A DNA stretch of 64,000 nt from Tritrichomonas musculus (GCA_039105265.1 JAPFFF010000022.1:434001-498000), one strand, 5' to 3'. Shown: positions 31,338 through 41,309, counted from the stretch's first letter. The notes: generated by a model from the letters alone, not told the origin. Numbers and translations: made by a program.

Positions 31338-33335
31338 TTATGCATGGAGTTGTGCAGCTGCTTCGTCATCATTAAACCAAACATCATGATCGTCCCAATT
31401 GCCTTGGCCTTCTTGAGTCCATTGATTGTCAGGATGGTCTTGTTCTAAATAATCGAAATCGTCAATTTCTTGTGGTTGTTGGTCGTGTCCTTCGAATATT
31501 TCTGGCTTCTGTAATGTTGCTGCTGCGTGGAGAATGGCATATACGGTATGATTAGCTATGTGGTTTGAAAAGGCTTTTCTCTGTTGTTCATTATGACCAT
31601 CTCTTGTGTAGAGAGTGTGGGCTATTAAATCACTGACAATATCATCAATTAGTTGTTTGTTCTTTTTCTTCAATTTATCGAAATCTTTACTATTTGGATC
31701 GACATTGCCTAATCCGAGCCTTACTGTAAAATCGTGTATAATATAGTAATTCCACATCATAGCACATGCCTTACTGTAAATCTGCATCTTGTATTTGCTA
31801 AGTGGTTTTTGCGTTATGTTTCCGATAGAGTTGTTGGTGATTAATTTACCGATTGCGTGATCGAACGCCTTTCTGAAAATAAAGTATTCGAATCTCCTGT
31901 ATGAAGTCATTCTCTTGTCAGATGGTTTCTTATAGCCTTCATGTTTGTAATCTCGCCATGATTCTGGTATGTGCCAGTTGAGCATATTACCTTTCATGTA
32001 TGGATTTGTATTATCGACGTCAAAACGACCGCCAAATAAGTTATTAGTATATTCTCTTGCGCTCTTATATCCTGAATTTTTTCGGTCCTCTCTTGTGGGA
32101 TATGCATTGTAGAAACCATATCGCATTGGCCAGTCGGATTTTGTTGTTGTATATCCATTTACATAGATGTATTTATTGTTGGCGTTTCTGATGGCGACAT
32201 CAGGGATCTTATCTCCGTTTATATCTGCGTGGACAAGAGTCCATGGGCTATTTGGTGATTTCTCATTGTGTTTCTCAACCATTTTCTGTGCTCCTTGTGG
32301 AGAAATTGCTTGTGCGACACGTTTTATATCCTTTTTGAGTCTTAATACTATGTGTTCCAAAGCCTCCATTCCCGCTTTATCACGTGCTCCTGCAGAACCG
32401 TGTCTAGATGGTAAATCTTTATACATATTAGCAATTTGAAATAATGCTACTTCAGATCGTGGATCTAAACTTTGACGAGAAGTAGGTTGTTGGGCGGATA
32501 TATTGTATTTCAGAATTAAATCGGTAATTAATCGTTCTACATCTTGGTTGTTTACATTTACTTGTTGTGTCATTTGATTTTGAAATAAAATTGTATTATC
32601 GTTGTTGTTATTTTGAGTAGTTGGAGGAGGTCTTCTCAATTTGTTTAAGGGATTTAATTCCGGAAAAGTCTCTCCTTCTCCAAGTCTAAAGAAAAATCCT
32701 GAATGCTCTTGAGGCTCCCTATGTGAAGTTTCTGGAGGAAAAGGGGGAGGACTTGATGGAGGGACAGAAGGAATTTCGCTATGTGAATATACTCTATCGA
32801 CAAAATGTTGAAGACTTTCAAGATTGATACGCCTAACATATCTATGATCGATGTTGTCATTTGCGGCAAAATTATGAGAATTGAGTAAAGTTATGGCCGT
32901 ACGAATAATATTTCTTGGAAAAGCTTTTTTGTTATGCGAAGCAAGGGTTCTTCTGTCGAATCTCTCAGATAATTCATTATAAAATGGGGCAGTATTTCGA
33001 ATCCAATTACTGAATCTATGATCGCTCATATCCACTAAATCTTCACTATAAGTCAAGGGTCTTTCAATAGGATGTTCTTCTTGAAAACTTTGAATAAATC
33101 TCTCTATTGTATTACTATTGACGACATTTGCTTGAAGACCAAAATTGAATTCATTTAGAAACTTCGACAAATACTCGGCATATACACTATCCCTTAGTAA
33201 TCCTCCCTGAGCATTCGTAGTAATGATATTGAATCCCAGTTCATTGTTGAGTCTATTACAATATCCTAATAATTTTTGCGTGTTATTGCCTTGCATTACT
33301 TGTCCCGCAGTAGGTTTTATTGTTGATTTACTCAT
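31338..33335 (-). CDS. Large conserved virion-associated candidate with Ca-binding-like loop
   Basis: 665 aa. An N-terminal helical region is followed by a Pro- and Asn-rich linker (about residues 195-250, including PPSSPPPFPPE), then a conserved C-terminal domain. The latter contains HADINGDKIPDVAIRN and YIYVNGYTT, a D-x-N-G-D-x-x-P-D pattern like the calcium-binding loop of FG-GAP repeats. The C homologue has DLDGDGTPEVVV in the same place followed by VNGYTTV. The acidic tail is rich in Asp and Trp. It is not assigned to a known Polinton family. It lies between the ATPase and the terminal gene, all on the same strand. Confidence 0.6.
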   Translation of the reverse strand: MSKSTIKPTAGQVMQGNNTQKLLGYCNRLNNELGFNIITTNAQGGLLRDSVYAEYLSKFLNEFNFGLQANVVNSNTIERFIQSFQEEHPIERPLTYSEDLVDMSDHRFSNWIRNTAPFYNELSERFDRRTLASHNKKAFPRNIIRTAITLLNSHNFAANDNIDHRYVRRINLESLQHFVDRVYSHSEIPSVPPSSPPPFPPETSHREPQEHSGFFFRLGEGETFPELNPLNKLRRPPPTTQNNNNDNTILFQNQMTQQVNVNNQDVERLITDLILKYNISAQQPTSRQSLDPRSEVALFQIANMYKDLPSRHGSAGARDKAGMEALEHIVLRLKKDIKRVAQAISPQGAQKMVEKHNEKSPNSPWTLVHADINGDKIPDVAIRNANNKYIYVNGYTTTKSDWPMRYGFYNAYPTREDRKNSGYKSAREYTNNLFGGRFDVDNTNPYMKGNMLNWHIPESWRDYKHEGYKKPSDKRMTSYRRFEYFIFRKAFDHAIGKLITNNSIGNITQKPLSKYKMQIYSKACAMMWNYYIIHDFTVRLGLGNVDPNSKDFDKLKKKNKQLIDDIVSDLIAHTLYTRDGHNEQQRKAFSNHIANHTVYAILHAAATLQKPEIFEGHDQQPQEIDDFDYLEQDHPDNQWTQEGQGNWDDHDVWFNDDEAAAQLHA

Positions 33336-33362
33336 TTGATTTACAAAAAAATAAGGGTCTGT

Positions 33363-33884
33363 TTATATGCCACATTCCTTGATAAATCTACCATAATCCT
33401 TGCTCAGACCGGCACAATTAGGACGATTTGACTTAATTCTAGTATCTATTTCGTCAATCAAAAAGCCTGCGTCATATTGAAACATCTGATGATATTCAAT
33501 CTCTTTACCATCCTTAGTTGTAAATTTCTTTGCTTCCCTTACGATAACCACGTCTTGTATCTTGTTTTTTCCGTTCTTTGCTGTGTCGATTGAGTAGTGA
33601 CTTCCCTTCTTGTTAAAGCATAAATATACCTTTTCACAGTCAAATAACTCACATAATTCTTTGTATAGAAACTGTTGATTCTTATAAATTGAGACGACTA
33701 AGGGTCTGCAAACTATTCTATTGGCGTTAAATTTGTCCGGAAAGAGATACTCTTTGTCGATGATAATATAGAATTCATGAGCCGAATCGATGGCGGGGTC
33801 CTTCTCTTTGTGGGTCTCAATATATTCTTCCAATTTATCACATAATTTATTGACAGATAAATAAAGTGGCTTTGTCATTTGCAT
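33363..33884 (-). CDS. Hypothetical protein near the right TIR of element B
   Basis: 173 aa. Weak similarity in pattern to the 147-aa gene at 43720 of element C (a start like KPLYLSVNKLCDKL / KVFLNLTKFVDEL and a following RPLVVSI / RPVAIEM strand). The start codon lies 8 bases from the edge of the TIR, so its promoter must lie inside the TIR. It has several Cys and a GSHYSID motif but not the His/Glu/Gln/Cys arrangement expected for the adenain-type protease usually found in Polintons. Function unknown. Confidence 0.5.
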   Translation of the reverse strand: MQMTKPLYLSVNKLCDKLEEYIETHKEKDPAIDSAHEFYIIIDKEYLFPDKFNANRIVCRPLVVSIYKNQQFLYKELCELFDCEKVYLCFNKKGSHYSIDTAKNGKNKIQDVVIVREAKKFTTKDGKEIEYHQMFQYDAGFLIDEIDTRIKSNRPNCAGLSKDYGRFIKECGI

Positions 33885-33891
33885 TGGGGAT

Positions 33892-34170
33892 AAAAAATAT
33901 TTTTTTCAAAAAAGTTGAAACAACTCGTTAGTCCTAAAATCAGGACTTTATTAGCGAGTATGACAAACATCTTTTTGAACCCAAATTGTTGAGTGAAAAT
34001 AGGGGGGTCAAGTATGGGGATACTTAAGAAATTGTTGGACGACTTTTTGAGTCAAAAAAGGGCTAAAATGAGGTGTTTGAGACCAAAAAAGTGCCTAAAA
34101 TAAGGTGCTTTCAAAGGGTTTGTCAGGAGTTTGGGACGAAGTCCTAAAATCATGACAAACATATACTACT
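33892..34170. repeat. Right TIR of element B, with terminal hairpin
   Basis: Exact inverse of 17131-17409; the hairpin is at 34118-34160. It is followed by the target duplication AATTA. Confidence 0.95.
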
Positions 34171-34175
34171 AATTA

Positions 34176-34560
34176 AATACCCATATTTATAAACGTCCAT
34201 CTAATATCGCAGAAGAGAACTCTGACACGATTTTTAAGTTACAAAAAAGCTTTCATATTTTATATTTTACAACAAATAAGTATAATAATAATATGTTATA
34301 AAATATATATTAAATATATTTAATTTTATATTTTATAAATATCGATTGTTTTTTTAGAGATATAAATTTTTTATAAGTTGTACAATACCAACCCCAAAAA
34401 AAACAAAAAAAGCAATAATTAAAACAAAAAATTATTGGGTTTTGTGAAAACTAGTTAGTTAAATATTAAAAAAACTATTAATATATTATTAATATATAAT
34501 TTTCTATTTAGTAAACATAAAATATCTAAAAAATAACAATTTTTATAGCTAATATTATTC
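34176..34560. other. AT-rich gene-free stretch
   Basis: No gene, repeat or terminus recognised between the end of element B and remnant E. Confidence 0.4.
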
Positions 34561-34561
34561 T

Positions 34562-35746
34562 CTAAATTTGAAAAATGTACTTAATGTTTTTTTGTATTTG
34601 TTGTTGTGCCAAGACGGCACAAAAGTGAAGATCACAAATATACCTCAAACACATAAAAAAACAAAGAAACACCATTTTGGGTTTTGGGTTCAGACATTTT
34701 TGAGTGAATGAATCAAATATTTGAAGACGTTTTAAATACTCAATAACTTTTTTAGGTACTTTATCATTAGCTATATAGTTAAAGAATGAACCACCGACGT
34801 CTTTACGAACCCTATCTTTATGTAAATATTTTGAAAATCTTAATGATGAAAATAATGACCAATCAGGTAATTCAGCATTGTCACCACTATTGAATCCCGT
34901 AAATTCTGCCGGTATTTCGTCAAGGTCAAATATAAAATGTTCTTCAGTGAAATTTTCAATTAATTTATTATAAACTTCAGGTGTTAATGGTTTAGAATGC
35001 CATTTACCTTTAACTTTAAATTCTATTTTGTATTTATCCATTGGTAATGGGTCAATGTATTCCTGAAAGATTTTTTTGAGTAATGGAAACATTAATTTTT
35101 TGCCTTTATTGTTTAAAAGTTCAAAATTAATTTCCCAATTAGTAGGTGTTTTATATAATGATTTCATCATATCATCCACTAATGTTTGTTGTTCATCATC
35201 TAATTTTTGCCATTCTTTAAATGATTTAATATTACGTAAATTAATATCTTTTGGTTTTTCTTCAGGGAAAAATTCCTCATCATTTAATGCATCAGCTGGT
35301 GGTGAATTATATAATAAATCACTTCTCCAAAATTCACGAATATCTTTTGAATGCTTCATTAATTCATCAAGAAATGAAGAATCTTTTTTATGTAAATCAC
35401 GGTTGAATTTTTCATGTAAACGTTGACGGTTGAAATCATCAAGTGAATCTTGAATTTTGTATTTATTTAAATTTTTGAATAAATAATCATCTGAATCTAT
35501 GTAACGTTTAAGTGGTTTCGGTGATGGAATATTTAAACCTTTCACGAACCAATACATGGAATTATAATTATTTTCTCCATCATATCCTTTATTTAAAATA
35601 TCTGAAACTAGCATTTCAATTAAATTTTCTCGTAAATCATTTTCATTATCAAATTCATTTTTCCAATCATTAATTGTTAAATTTTCATTATATAATAAAT
35701 TTGATAACTCGATTAATTTATTTGTTGGCGTATTGTCTAATGACAT
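34562..35746 (-). pseudogene. polB: Truncated polymerase N-terminus (remnant E)
   Basis: 394 codons starting MSLDNTPTNKLIELSNLLYNE. The first about 345 are nearly identical to the start of the polymerase of element D (from 62177), up to LKRLQIFDS. Homology stops near 34705 and the frame then runs through unrelated sequence (TQKCLNPKPKMVFLCFF) to a stop. The catalytic exonuclease and polymerase domains are missing. It lies on the opposite strand to D and just outside element B, so it is a severed piece of a D-type Polinton. Confidence 0.8.
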
Positions 35747-35827
35747 ATTTTTATATTAGATAAAAAAATTAAAAAATAAAAAATTAATTAGATTTATTTT
35801 TGAGACATGTGATATAAAAATAATTAT

Positions 35828-36015
35828 TCAATTAAAATTTAATTTTAATAATTCCATTATTTCATAATCGTCAATATTTAAAAATCTTTCAACCGTTTCG
35901 GGTATATTTTCATCATTAAATAGAAACATAAATTTCTTTTCCATATCGAATTCATGAAGTGTGCAATGCATGAAATCCCAAATATTACAATGATGGAATA
36001 ATTTATTCGGTTCGT
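35828..36015 (-). pseudogene. C-terminal fragment of the D-type 160-aa gene
   Basis: Encodes NEPNKLFHHCNIWDFMHCTLHEF to the end LLKLNFN, nearly identical to the last 60 residues of the gene at 61614-62096 in element D. The upstream part is missing, with homology ending near 36015. It keeps the same order and orientation relative to the polymerase fragment as in D, so remnant E is one contiguous, truncated block. Confidence 0.75.
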
Positions 36016-36060
36016 TAACAATTTTAAAAACAAAAAAATCGTCAATATTAATTTATTCAT

Positions 36061-36935
36061 CTATTTATTTTGTCGAAAAAAATATAAACTATTTTTTAAG
36101 ATATAAATTCGATTATATGCAGAAATAATTTATAAAGTAATGAGATATTTTAATTCTTATTTTTCATAATTGAAAGCTCTACATCAAATTCCTTCAAATT
36201 TGAAATGCTTATTCTTCCAAAATGTATCATAGGAATGCAGTTTTGCAGAGTTAATACCAAAGTGTTTTTGCTATAGAAGGTGGTGTAAAATTTTCGCGAA
36301 GTTTTTAACGGTGGGTTTTTCGCAATGAAAATTGATTATTTTTTTCACAATTTACAACCAAATATTCGAAAAATCATACAAATTAATAGATTTATCTACA
36401 GAATTGTACGATGATTTATTCATTATTTCATAATAATTGCTTTCAAATTTATAATTATCTTCAAATTGAGTCATCTCTAGCAAATGTAAGAAATTATTTA
36501 CTCATTTTAATATGATTTTCTTTTTTTATAAAACATATAACTTAATAGAAAACACAATTCTTTTTTTTTAACTGATTGGTCTTGTATCTAAATTAATGAG
36601 GGTTAATTTATATTATTTTTTATGTCATGTCGAATTACTCTATTTCTAATTATTATTAGTTTATTTTCTGTTGAATTTAATCTGAAAAAAAAATAACAAT
36701 TTAGTGTTTTAATAAATAATTAGCTTTAAATATTTCTAATTTTTCAATTCTTATTTATAATTTTCATATATTGTATTATGATCAATTATGCAATTTGCTA
36801 AAATAAATCATTCAGAGTCACTTTTTTGGTAAATCTTCATGATTAAAAATGATTTTCTATATCAAATGTGTTAGTTATCAAAATTATTTTTTATTTTAAA
36901 TTATTGAATGAAAGAAATTAAAAGAAAAATGGTGA
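36061..36935. other. AT-rich gene-free stretch
   Basis: No supported gene. A slightly GC-richer patch (about 36275-36330, TTTTCGCGAAG) has no recognised identity. Confidence 0.4.
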
Positions 36936-36946
36936 CTTCCATCACA

Positions 36947-37108
36947 TTACTCTTTTTCTTCAATGTCTTTGATGATGCTTCGAACTCTATCCTCTTCATT
37001 GTCTTGTTCATCATCAGAATCTTCGGGTTGTATATTTGTACTAGCTTTTACTTTACTTTCTTCAACTTCAATTATTAAAGTTGATGGAGTTTGAGAACGC
37101 CTAATCAT
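36947..37108 (-). CDS. Small acidic hypothetical protein
   Basis: 53 aa from ATG 37108 (a longer frame from 37141 begins with a Phe-rich leader). MIRRSQTPSTLIIEVEESK is followed by an acidic stretch (EDSDDEQDNEEDRV) and a Glu-rich tail. Not similar to any Polinton gene here; it could be a host or relict gene. It is weakly supported. Confidence 0.25.
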   Translation of the reverse strand: MIRRSQTPSTLIIEVEESKVKASTNIQPEDSDDEQDNEEDRVRSIIKDIEEKE

Positions 37109-37265
37109 CTTACTGAATTGAACATTAAAAAAAATATTCACAATTTTACTGAAAGGTCAATATTTTTATGACGACGATCAATATATAATAGAATTAATTT
37201 TTATTATTAAAATATATATATCTTAATTTTTACCGTTAAAATTTATATAAAAGAATATATTTATA

Positions 37266-37952
37266 AGTTAGTATATAAAAGTCATGATTTCGGTACAAGT
37301 CCCGAAACCCTGACTTTTTGCCAAAATCACCGAGCCCTTACAAATGCCGACTTACAATTTCATTTATCAAGCATAACACAAAATTTAATGGTAAAAATGA
37401 CCTCCTAAACCAATAATTGCTCACAAATTAATTTTATACATAATAATTTATACTAATGTATTAAAGCGAATGCATAAATGCAAACCGAAAATAATTTTTA
37501 AAAAATTTTAATAACCGTCCGCAGATTCCAACTAACGAATTAATTTTTAATAACCGTCCGCAGATTCCAACTAACGAATTAATTTTAATAACCGTCCGCA
37601 GATTCCGCAAATAACGAATTAATCTTTAATAACCGTCCGCAGATTCCGCAAATAACGAATAAAATTTTAATAACCGTCCGCAGATTCCGCAAATAACCGT
37701 TATATATAAAATAGAATCTGCTAACCGCTGCGGAACATTGAAATTAATAATAACCGTCCGCATATTCCGCAGATAGTAAAAATTTTTATAAAAATTTTTT
37801 CGAAAAAAATTTTATAAATAAACGTTCTCTAAAAAAAATTTTATAAATAAACGTTCTCCAAAAAAAATTTTATAAATAAACGTTCTCCAAAAAAATTTTA
37901 TAAATAAACGTTCTCCAAAAAAAAATTTATAAATAAACGTTCTCCAAAAAAA
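37266..37952. repeat. Left TIR of element C with two tandem-repeat blocks
   Basis: Terminal hairpin at 37277-37318: AAAAGTCA pairs with TGACTTTT, inner TTTCGG pairs with CCGAAA. Five units of about 40 bp containing AATAACCGTCCGCAGATTCC follow (about 37509-37705) plus a variant near 37750, then about six units of about 28 bp containing TTTATAAATAAACGTTCTCC (about 37798-37950). Confidence 0.9.
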
Positions 37953-37972
37953 ATATTTTTAAAATATTTAAA

Positions 37973-38263
37973 ATGGATAGTGAATTTTCAAATATAAAAC
38001 ATTGGGTAAAAGGCATTCAAAATATGATTTATAAATATCCAAATGAGTATCATCATTATATACAAAATATTAAAAACTTATTTGTAAATAAATTAACCGA
38101 AGATAATAAGAATGAAACCGTTAATAACCTATTATTATTAAATGAGTTCGAACAAACAATTCAAAATATGCTTTATCAATATGAAACACTAACAAATGAT
38201 ATTTTAAAATATATAACTTCAATGCAATATAAATTAACAGGTATAACAATATTAAATGATTAG
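37973..38263 (+). CDS. Hypothetical helical protein next to the left TIR
   Basis: 96 aa, predicted all-helical and Asn/Lys-rich (NIKHWVKGIQNMIYKYPNEYHHYIQNIK, then EFEQTIQNMLYQYETLTNDILKYI). It starts about 20 bp after the TIR repeats. No counterpart recognised in B, whose gene in this place (33363-33884) is different. Function unknown. Confidence 0.5.
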   Translation: MDSEFSNIKHWVKGIQNMIYKYPNEYHHYIQNIKNLFVNKLTEDNKNETVNNLLLLNEFEQTIQNMLYQYETLTNDILKYITSMQYKLTGITILND

Positions 38264-38354
38264 ACTAATTTATTTTTCAATTATACCTCAGGTTTAAAGT
38301 CCGTTCACATATCATAATATAGATATTTAATAATATAATAAATGTCAATATTAA

Positions 38355-38389
38355 GGAACTTTCAGTTCCCGCTGCGGGACCTATCGGTC
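38355..38389. repeat. Triple hairpin array at the 5' end of the 466-aa gene
   Basis: GGAACT-TTC-AGTTCC (38355-38369), CCCGC-T-GCGGG (38368-38378) and GACC-TATC-GGTC (38378-38389) stand head to tail. The first unit recurs at 44179-44193. The array lies between a plausible ATG (38342) and the conserved frame, and puts them out of phase. Confidence 0.7.
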
Positions 38390-38412
38390 TTACAAGAACC
38401 AATTTTAAAGGT

Positions 38413-39813
38413 GTGAAACTTGATAAACTTAATCAATATATAAGATTAATTAATGAATCATTAAACGAACAAATTAATATATCTACGTCATGGCAAGGTT
38501 CAGTTTCAAATTTAAAGAATTTCTTAAATGATAATAATTTTGCACTATATGAAGGTTCAAGAATAAATGATAAATCAATTTCAAATTTCGTTTCTAGATT
38601 AAATAATTTTCAAAACAAAAACTATAATTTAAATTTTTTAGCAATTAATAAAATGAATAAATCGAAAATTCCGCAATTAATAAATAATGTTTCTCAATTA
38701 AACCAAATGCGGGATCAATCATACGCTAGCTTGGCAGAAAATAACATTAATAAGAAAGACTTAACGAAAGCATTAACTGATATGGCGTTTTATCGTGAAA
38801 GAATGGAGGCAATTAAACCAACGAAAAAGGCTAAACAAAATAAATACGGTAATGTTGGTATGGATGACTTAATTAATATTGTCTCTAAATTAAATCAAGA
38901 TGTTAAACAAATTAAAGATGCTCAAAGTGTTGTAAGCGCTAATGAATGGATTAATCGTCATGGATACGATGATTTATATGAAGCTACTGGTCGAGATTTA
39001 GATGGTGATGGAACACCTGAAGTTGTCGTACAAACAAAAGCAGGTAAGAAACCTGTAATCGTTAATGGATATACAACCGTTCCGTCATTATTCCCATATC
39101 GCAATGCTTATTATAAAGCTTACCCATCTGTGGACCAACGTAAAGAAGCTCATAAACAAGGTATAAACTTAAGAGGATTTATTAATAATATATATCATCC
39201 TGATTTTGATGAAACAGGTCGTTCAGTCATTAATTATTCAGGTGAAGGTTGGCAAGACTTTGAAACAAGATTAAAAGCTGCTGGTATCGATGAAAAGCAC
39301 TTAATCAAACCAAAGAAACGTTCAACTTATCAGGCATTTGTTGGTAAGTGTATCTCTCCAATTTATCAAGGTATCAAATACCTCAACGGTGTAAAATTAC
39401 CATTCACTCTTACACAAATGGCAACGGTTATATGGAATCAATTTGCTTTACTTCCTGCAATGGTTTATGTTTATGGTGAAAGTGTTATGAATGTTAATGA
39501 GGATCAATGGAAGACTTTAAGAGGAAAGAAAGCTGTAAAAGAATCTATTGAGTTCATAGTTCACGATTATTTAATTAATCCTGTAAAAATTGGTGAATTT
39601 GTCCCTACAGCGTGTGAAATGTGTAATAAATCCGGACTACCAGTTAACCCTGAACATATTCCATTAGTTGCTAAAGCAACAATTGCAATAATACTTCGAG
39701 GAATAAATGCATTACCACCAAATCCAAGTGATTTTAATAAATGGTTTGATGCTAATGTTCAATCACAAGTACAAGCACTACAAACATCAGCAATCGTAGA
39801 AGAACCTGAATAA
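38413..39813 (+). CDS. Large conserved virion-associated candidate (466 codons), start disrupted
   Basis: Homologue of the 665-aa gene of element B, without its Pro-rich linker. Conserved features: YEATGRDLDGDGTPEVVVQ (calcium-loop-like D-x-D-G-D), PVIVNGYTTV, FPYRNAYYKAYPS and the helical C-terminal region (LPFTLTQMATVIWNQF). The frame is open from about 38350 but has no ATG before codon 80; the first codon at 38413 is GTG. A likely original ATG at 38342 is out of frame because of the hairpin array. The gene may thus be inactivated, or use an unseen start. The next gene downstream is the ATPase. Confidence 0.6.
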   Translation: MKLDKLNQYIRLINESLNEQINISTSWQGSVSNLKNFLNDNNFALYEGSRINDKSISNFVSRLNNFQNKNYNLNFLAINKMNKSKIPQLINNVSQLNQMRDQSYASLAENNINKKDLTKALTDMAFYRERMEAIKPTKKAKQNKYGNVGMDDLINIVSKLNQDVKQIKDAQSVVSANEWINRHGYDDLYEATGRDLDGDGTPEVVVQTKAGKKPVIVNGYTTVPSLFPYRNAYYKAYPSVDQRKEAHKQGINLRGFINNIYHPDFDETGRSVINYSGEGWQDFETRLKAAGIDEKHLIKPKKRSTYQAFVGKCISPIYQGIKYLNGVKLPFTLTQMATVIWNQFALLPAMVYVYGESVMNVNEDQWKTLRGKKAVKESIEFIVHDYLINPVKIGEFVPTACEMCNKSGLPVNPEHIPLVAKATIAIILRGINALPPNPSDFNKWFDANVQSQVQALQTSAIVEEPE

Positions 39814-39920
39814 TAAATTTTAAGAAATGTGTTAATATCTAATTTCAGTTAATGATTAATAAACATAAAAATATATTTTTATCAATGATTAAAATAAACT
39901 TTTACATTAATACATAGAAA

Positions 39921-40760
39921 ATGAACACATCATTAGAGAATATGGTTAAAAACCATGTAATGAATACGTTAAAAACGTATGCTATGGAAACAAACGAAAA
40001 CTTAATAAGTGAAATACACCCAGAAGTTAATATTAGGTTAAATAGTGTTAATGTAATTGTTGGCAAGCAATCATCCGGAAAAACAGTTATAGCTTTAAAG
40101 GAAATAATAAAATTAGGGGTATTAAATACTCATCATCTATTAGTATATATTACAAAAGACGGCAAAGAAACAGACCAAACATTTTTGGCACTAAAACCTC
40201 TTCTAATGATTCCTTACGTTATCGTTAGTGAAAAAGAAGCCGTCGAATTCACGAAAGATTTAATCTCAGCAAAGAATTTATATAATCTTATCAAACGGGA
40301 AAACTTGCAGGATAGAATCGATGACCAACAAAAAGAGGATATGTTCCAAATGTTAGCAATAAATGATTTTAATAAAAATATATTGCATACCATAGTGTTA
40401 TTCGATGATATTTCAAATAGTAAATTATTTTCAAGTGAAGAATCATATTTTAGTCAATTGATTCGTCGATGTCGTCATGTTAATATTTCATTCTTTCTAT
40501 TAATTCAAGGATGGAAAGGTCTAAAACCACATGTTAAAAATGAAATATCAACATTATTTATATTTCCATGTTTTAATAAGCAACAATTGCAATATATTTA
40601 TTCTCAATCAGCAAGTAATTTAGCATTTGATGAGTTTTATGAAATGTATTCAAAAATATTAAAACGAAAAACAGAAAATAAGGAATGTCATCCTTATATG
40701 TTAGTAAATGTTGTTGATGGAGGTGATACATCAATTGAACTTGACGAAGTTGTTTCCTGA
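39921..40760 (+). CDS. Genome-packaging ATPase (FtsK/HerA-like)
   Basis: 279 aa. Walker A NVIVGKQSSGKTVIAL (about residues 43-58), Walker B HTIVLFDDISNSKLFSSEES, then RRCRHVNISFFLLIQGWKGL. It is very similar to the element B ATPase throughout, including the C-terminal YIYSQSASNL motif. It would drive DNA packaging. Its 3' end overlaps by 67 bp the gene on the other strand, as in B. No lesion is seen. Confidence 0.85.
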   Translation: MNTSLENMVKNHVMNTLKTYAMETNENLISEIHPEVNIRLNSVNVIVGKQSSGKTVIALKEIIKLGVLNTHHLLVYITKDGKETDQTFLALKPLLMIPYVIVSEKEAVEFTKDLISAKNLYNLIKRENLQDRIDDQQKEDMFQMLAINDFNKNILHTIVLFDDISNSKLFSSEESYFSQLIRRCRHVNISFFLLIQGWKGLKPHVKNEISTLFIFPCFNKQQLQYIYSQSASNLAFDEFYEMYSKILKRKTENKECHPYMLVNVVDGGDTSIELDEVVS

Positions 40761-41113
40761 ATAAATGTTATAATTTTATTTACAGTTTCTTTAATTTCTT
40801 TGATTTCACTTTCTAATAAAAGAGTCTTGCTTCGAACGAAGTTCTCAAGCTCTGCTGTCTTCAAGTCGCTTTCAAGTTCTTTATTATTAGAAATACCTGT
40901 TGACTTTTCATCAATACCTTCCCATTTCTTCAACATTAAGACACCTTTTATTTTTGTTATTCTATATCCGTCAATCTTATACATTTTGTTTAATTTATGA
41001 GTAGTTAATTTATCCACTTCATCTTTATTTTTTGAATACCATAAATTAAATTCATCTACTGTTTTAAATTCTTTTAAGTAGTTTTTAATTGGTTCAATAA
41101 CTTTTAAATCCAT
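40694..41113 (-). CDS. Conserved Polinton protein with C-terminal coiled coil
   Basis: 139 aa from ATG 41113; the frame from 41200 adds a hydrophobic leader with no counterpart in B. Starts MDLKVIEPIKNYLKEFKTVDEFNLWY and contains DKLTTHKLNKMYKIDGYRITKIKGVL, matching the gene at 30138. The coiled coil in the C-terminal half is interrupted by a segment encoded by a CTTCG-AA-CGAAG hairpin (40830-40841). Function unknown; it is always paired tail to tail with the ATPase. Confidence 0.65.
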   Translation of the reverse strand: MDLKVIEPIKNYLKEFKTVDEFNLWYSKNKDEVDKLTTHKLNKMYKIDGYRITKIKGVLMLKKWEGIDEKSTGISNNKELESDLKTAELENFVRSKTLLLESEIKEIKETVNKIITFIQETTSSSSIDVSPPSTTFTNI

Positions 41114-41165
41114 TTGATTTATTATAAAAATATTAAATTTTATTTGAAGAAAAATAATAATTAAA

Positions 41166-41309
41166 ATGAATATATCAAATCTGTTTCTCGGCTGTCTCAC
41201 AGTCTTCGAATTTATAAATTTATTGCTTCGTATAGTTAAACTATCTGCTACATTAAACGATAAACCCCCTGAATTAACTGATGAAATGAGGAAACGACTT
41301 TATTCTTAA
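41166..41309 (+). CDS. Small hydrophobic protein (47 aa)
   Basis: ATG 41166 to TAA 41309. MNISNLFLGCLTVFEFINLL forms one predicted membrane segment, followed by a short polar tail (DKPPELTDEMRKRLYS). It is divergent from the 40694-41113 gene (52 bp between starts). No counterpart is seen in B. Parts of its sequence include small palindromes (CTGT-CTC-ACAG, ATAGTT-AAACTAT), so it could be a chance ORF. Confidence 0.35.
   Translation: MNISNLFLGCLTVFEFINLLLRIVKLSATLNDKPPELTDEMRKRLYS

Larger units (their letters stand above)
17131..34170. mobile_element. Element B: complete Polinton/Maverick, 17,040 bp
   Basis: Perfect 279-bp terminal inverted repeats (17131-17409 and 33892-34170) start AG and end CT, as Polintons do, and are flanked by the direct 5-bp duplication AATTA (17126-17130 and 34171-34175). 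Inside are polymerase, integrase, two small genes, a long fibre gene, capsid candidate, minor capsid candidate, ATPase and further virion-like genes. Several genes carry a single stop or frameshift: polymerase, integrase, fibre, capsid, the 23045 gene and the 27473 gene. Perfect TIR identity shows a recent insertion. Confidence 0.95.

Noticed and set aside
37509-37765. CRISPR-like array
   Set aside because: The repeats are contiguous tandem units with no unique spacers and lie within the TIRs of a eukaryotic transposon.
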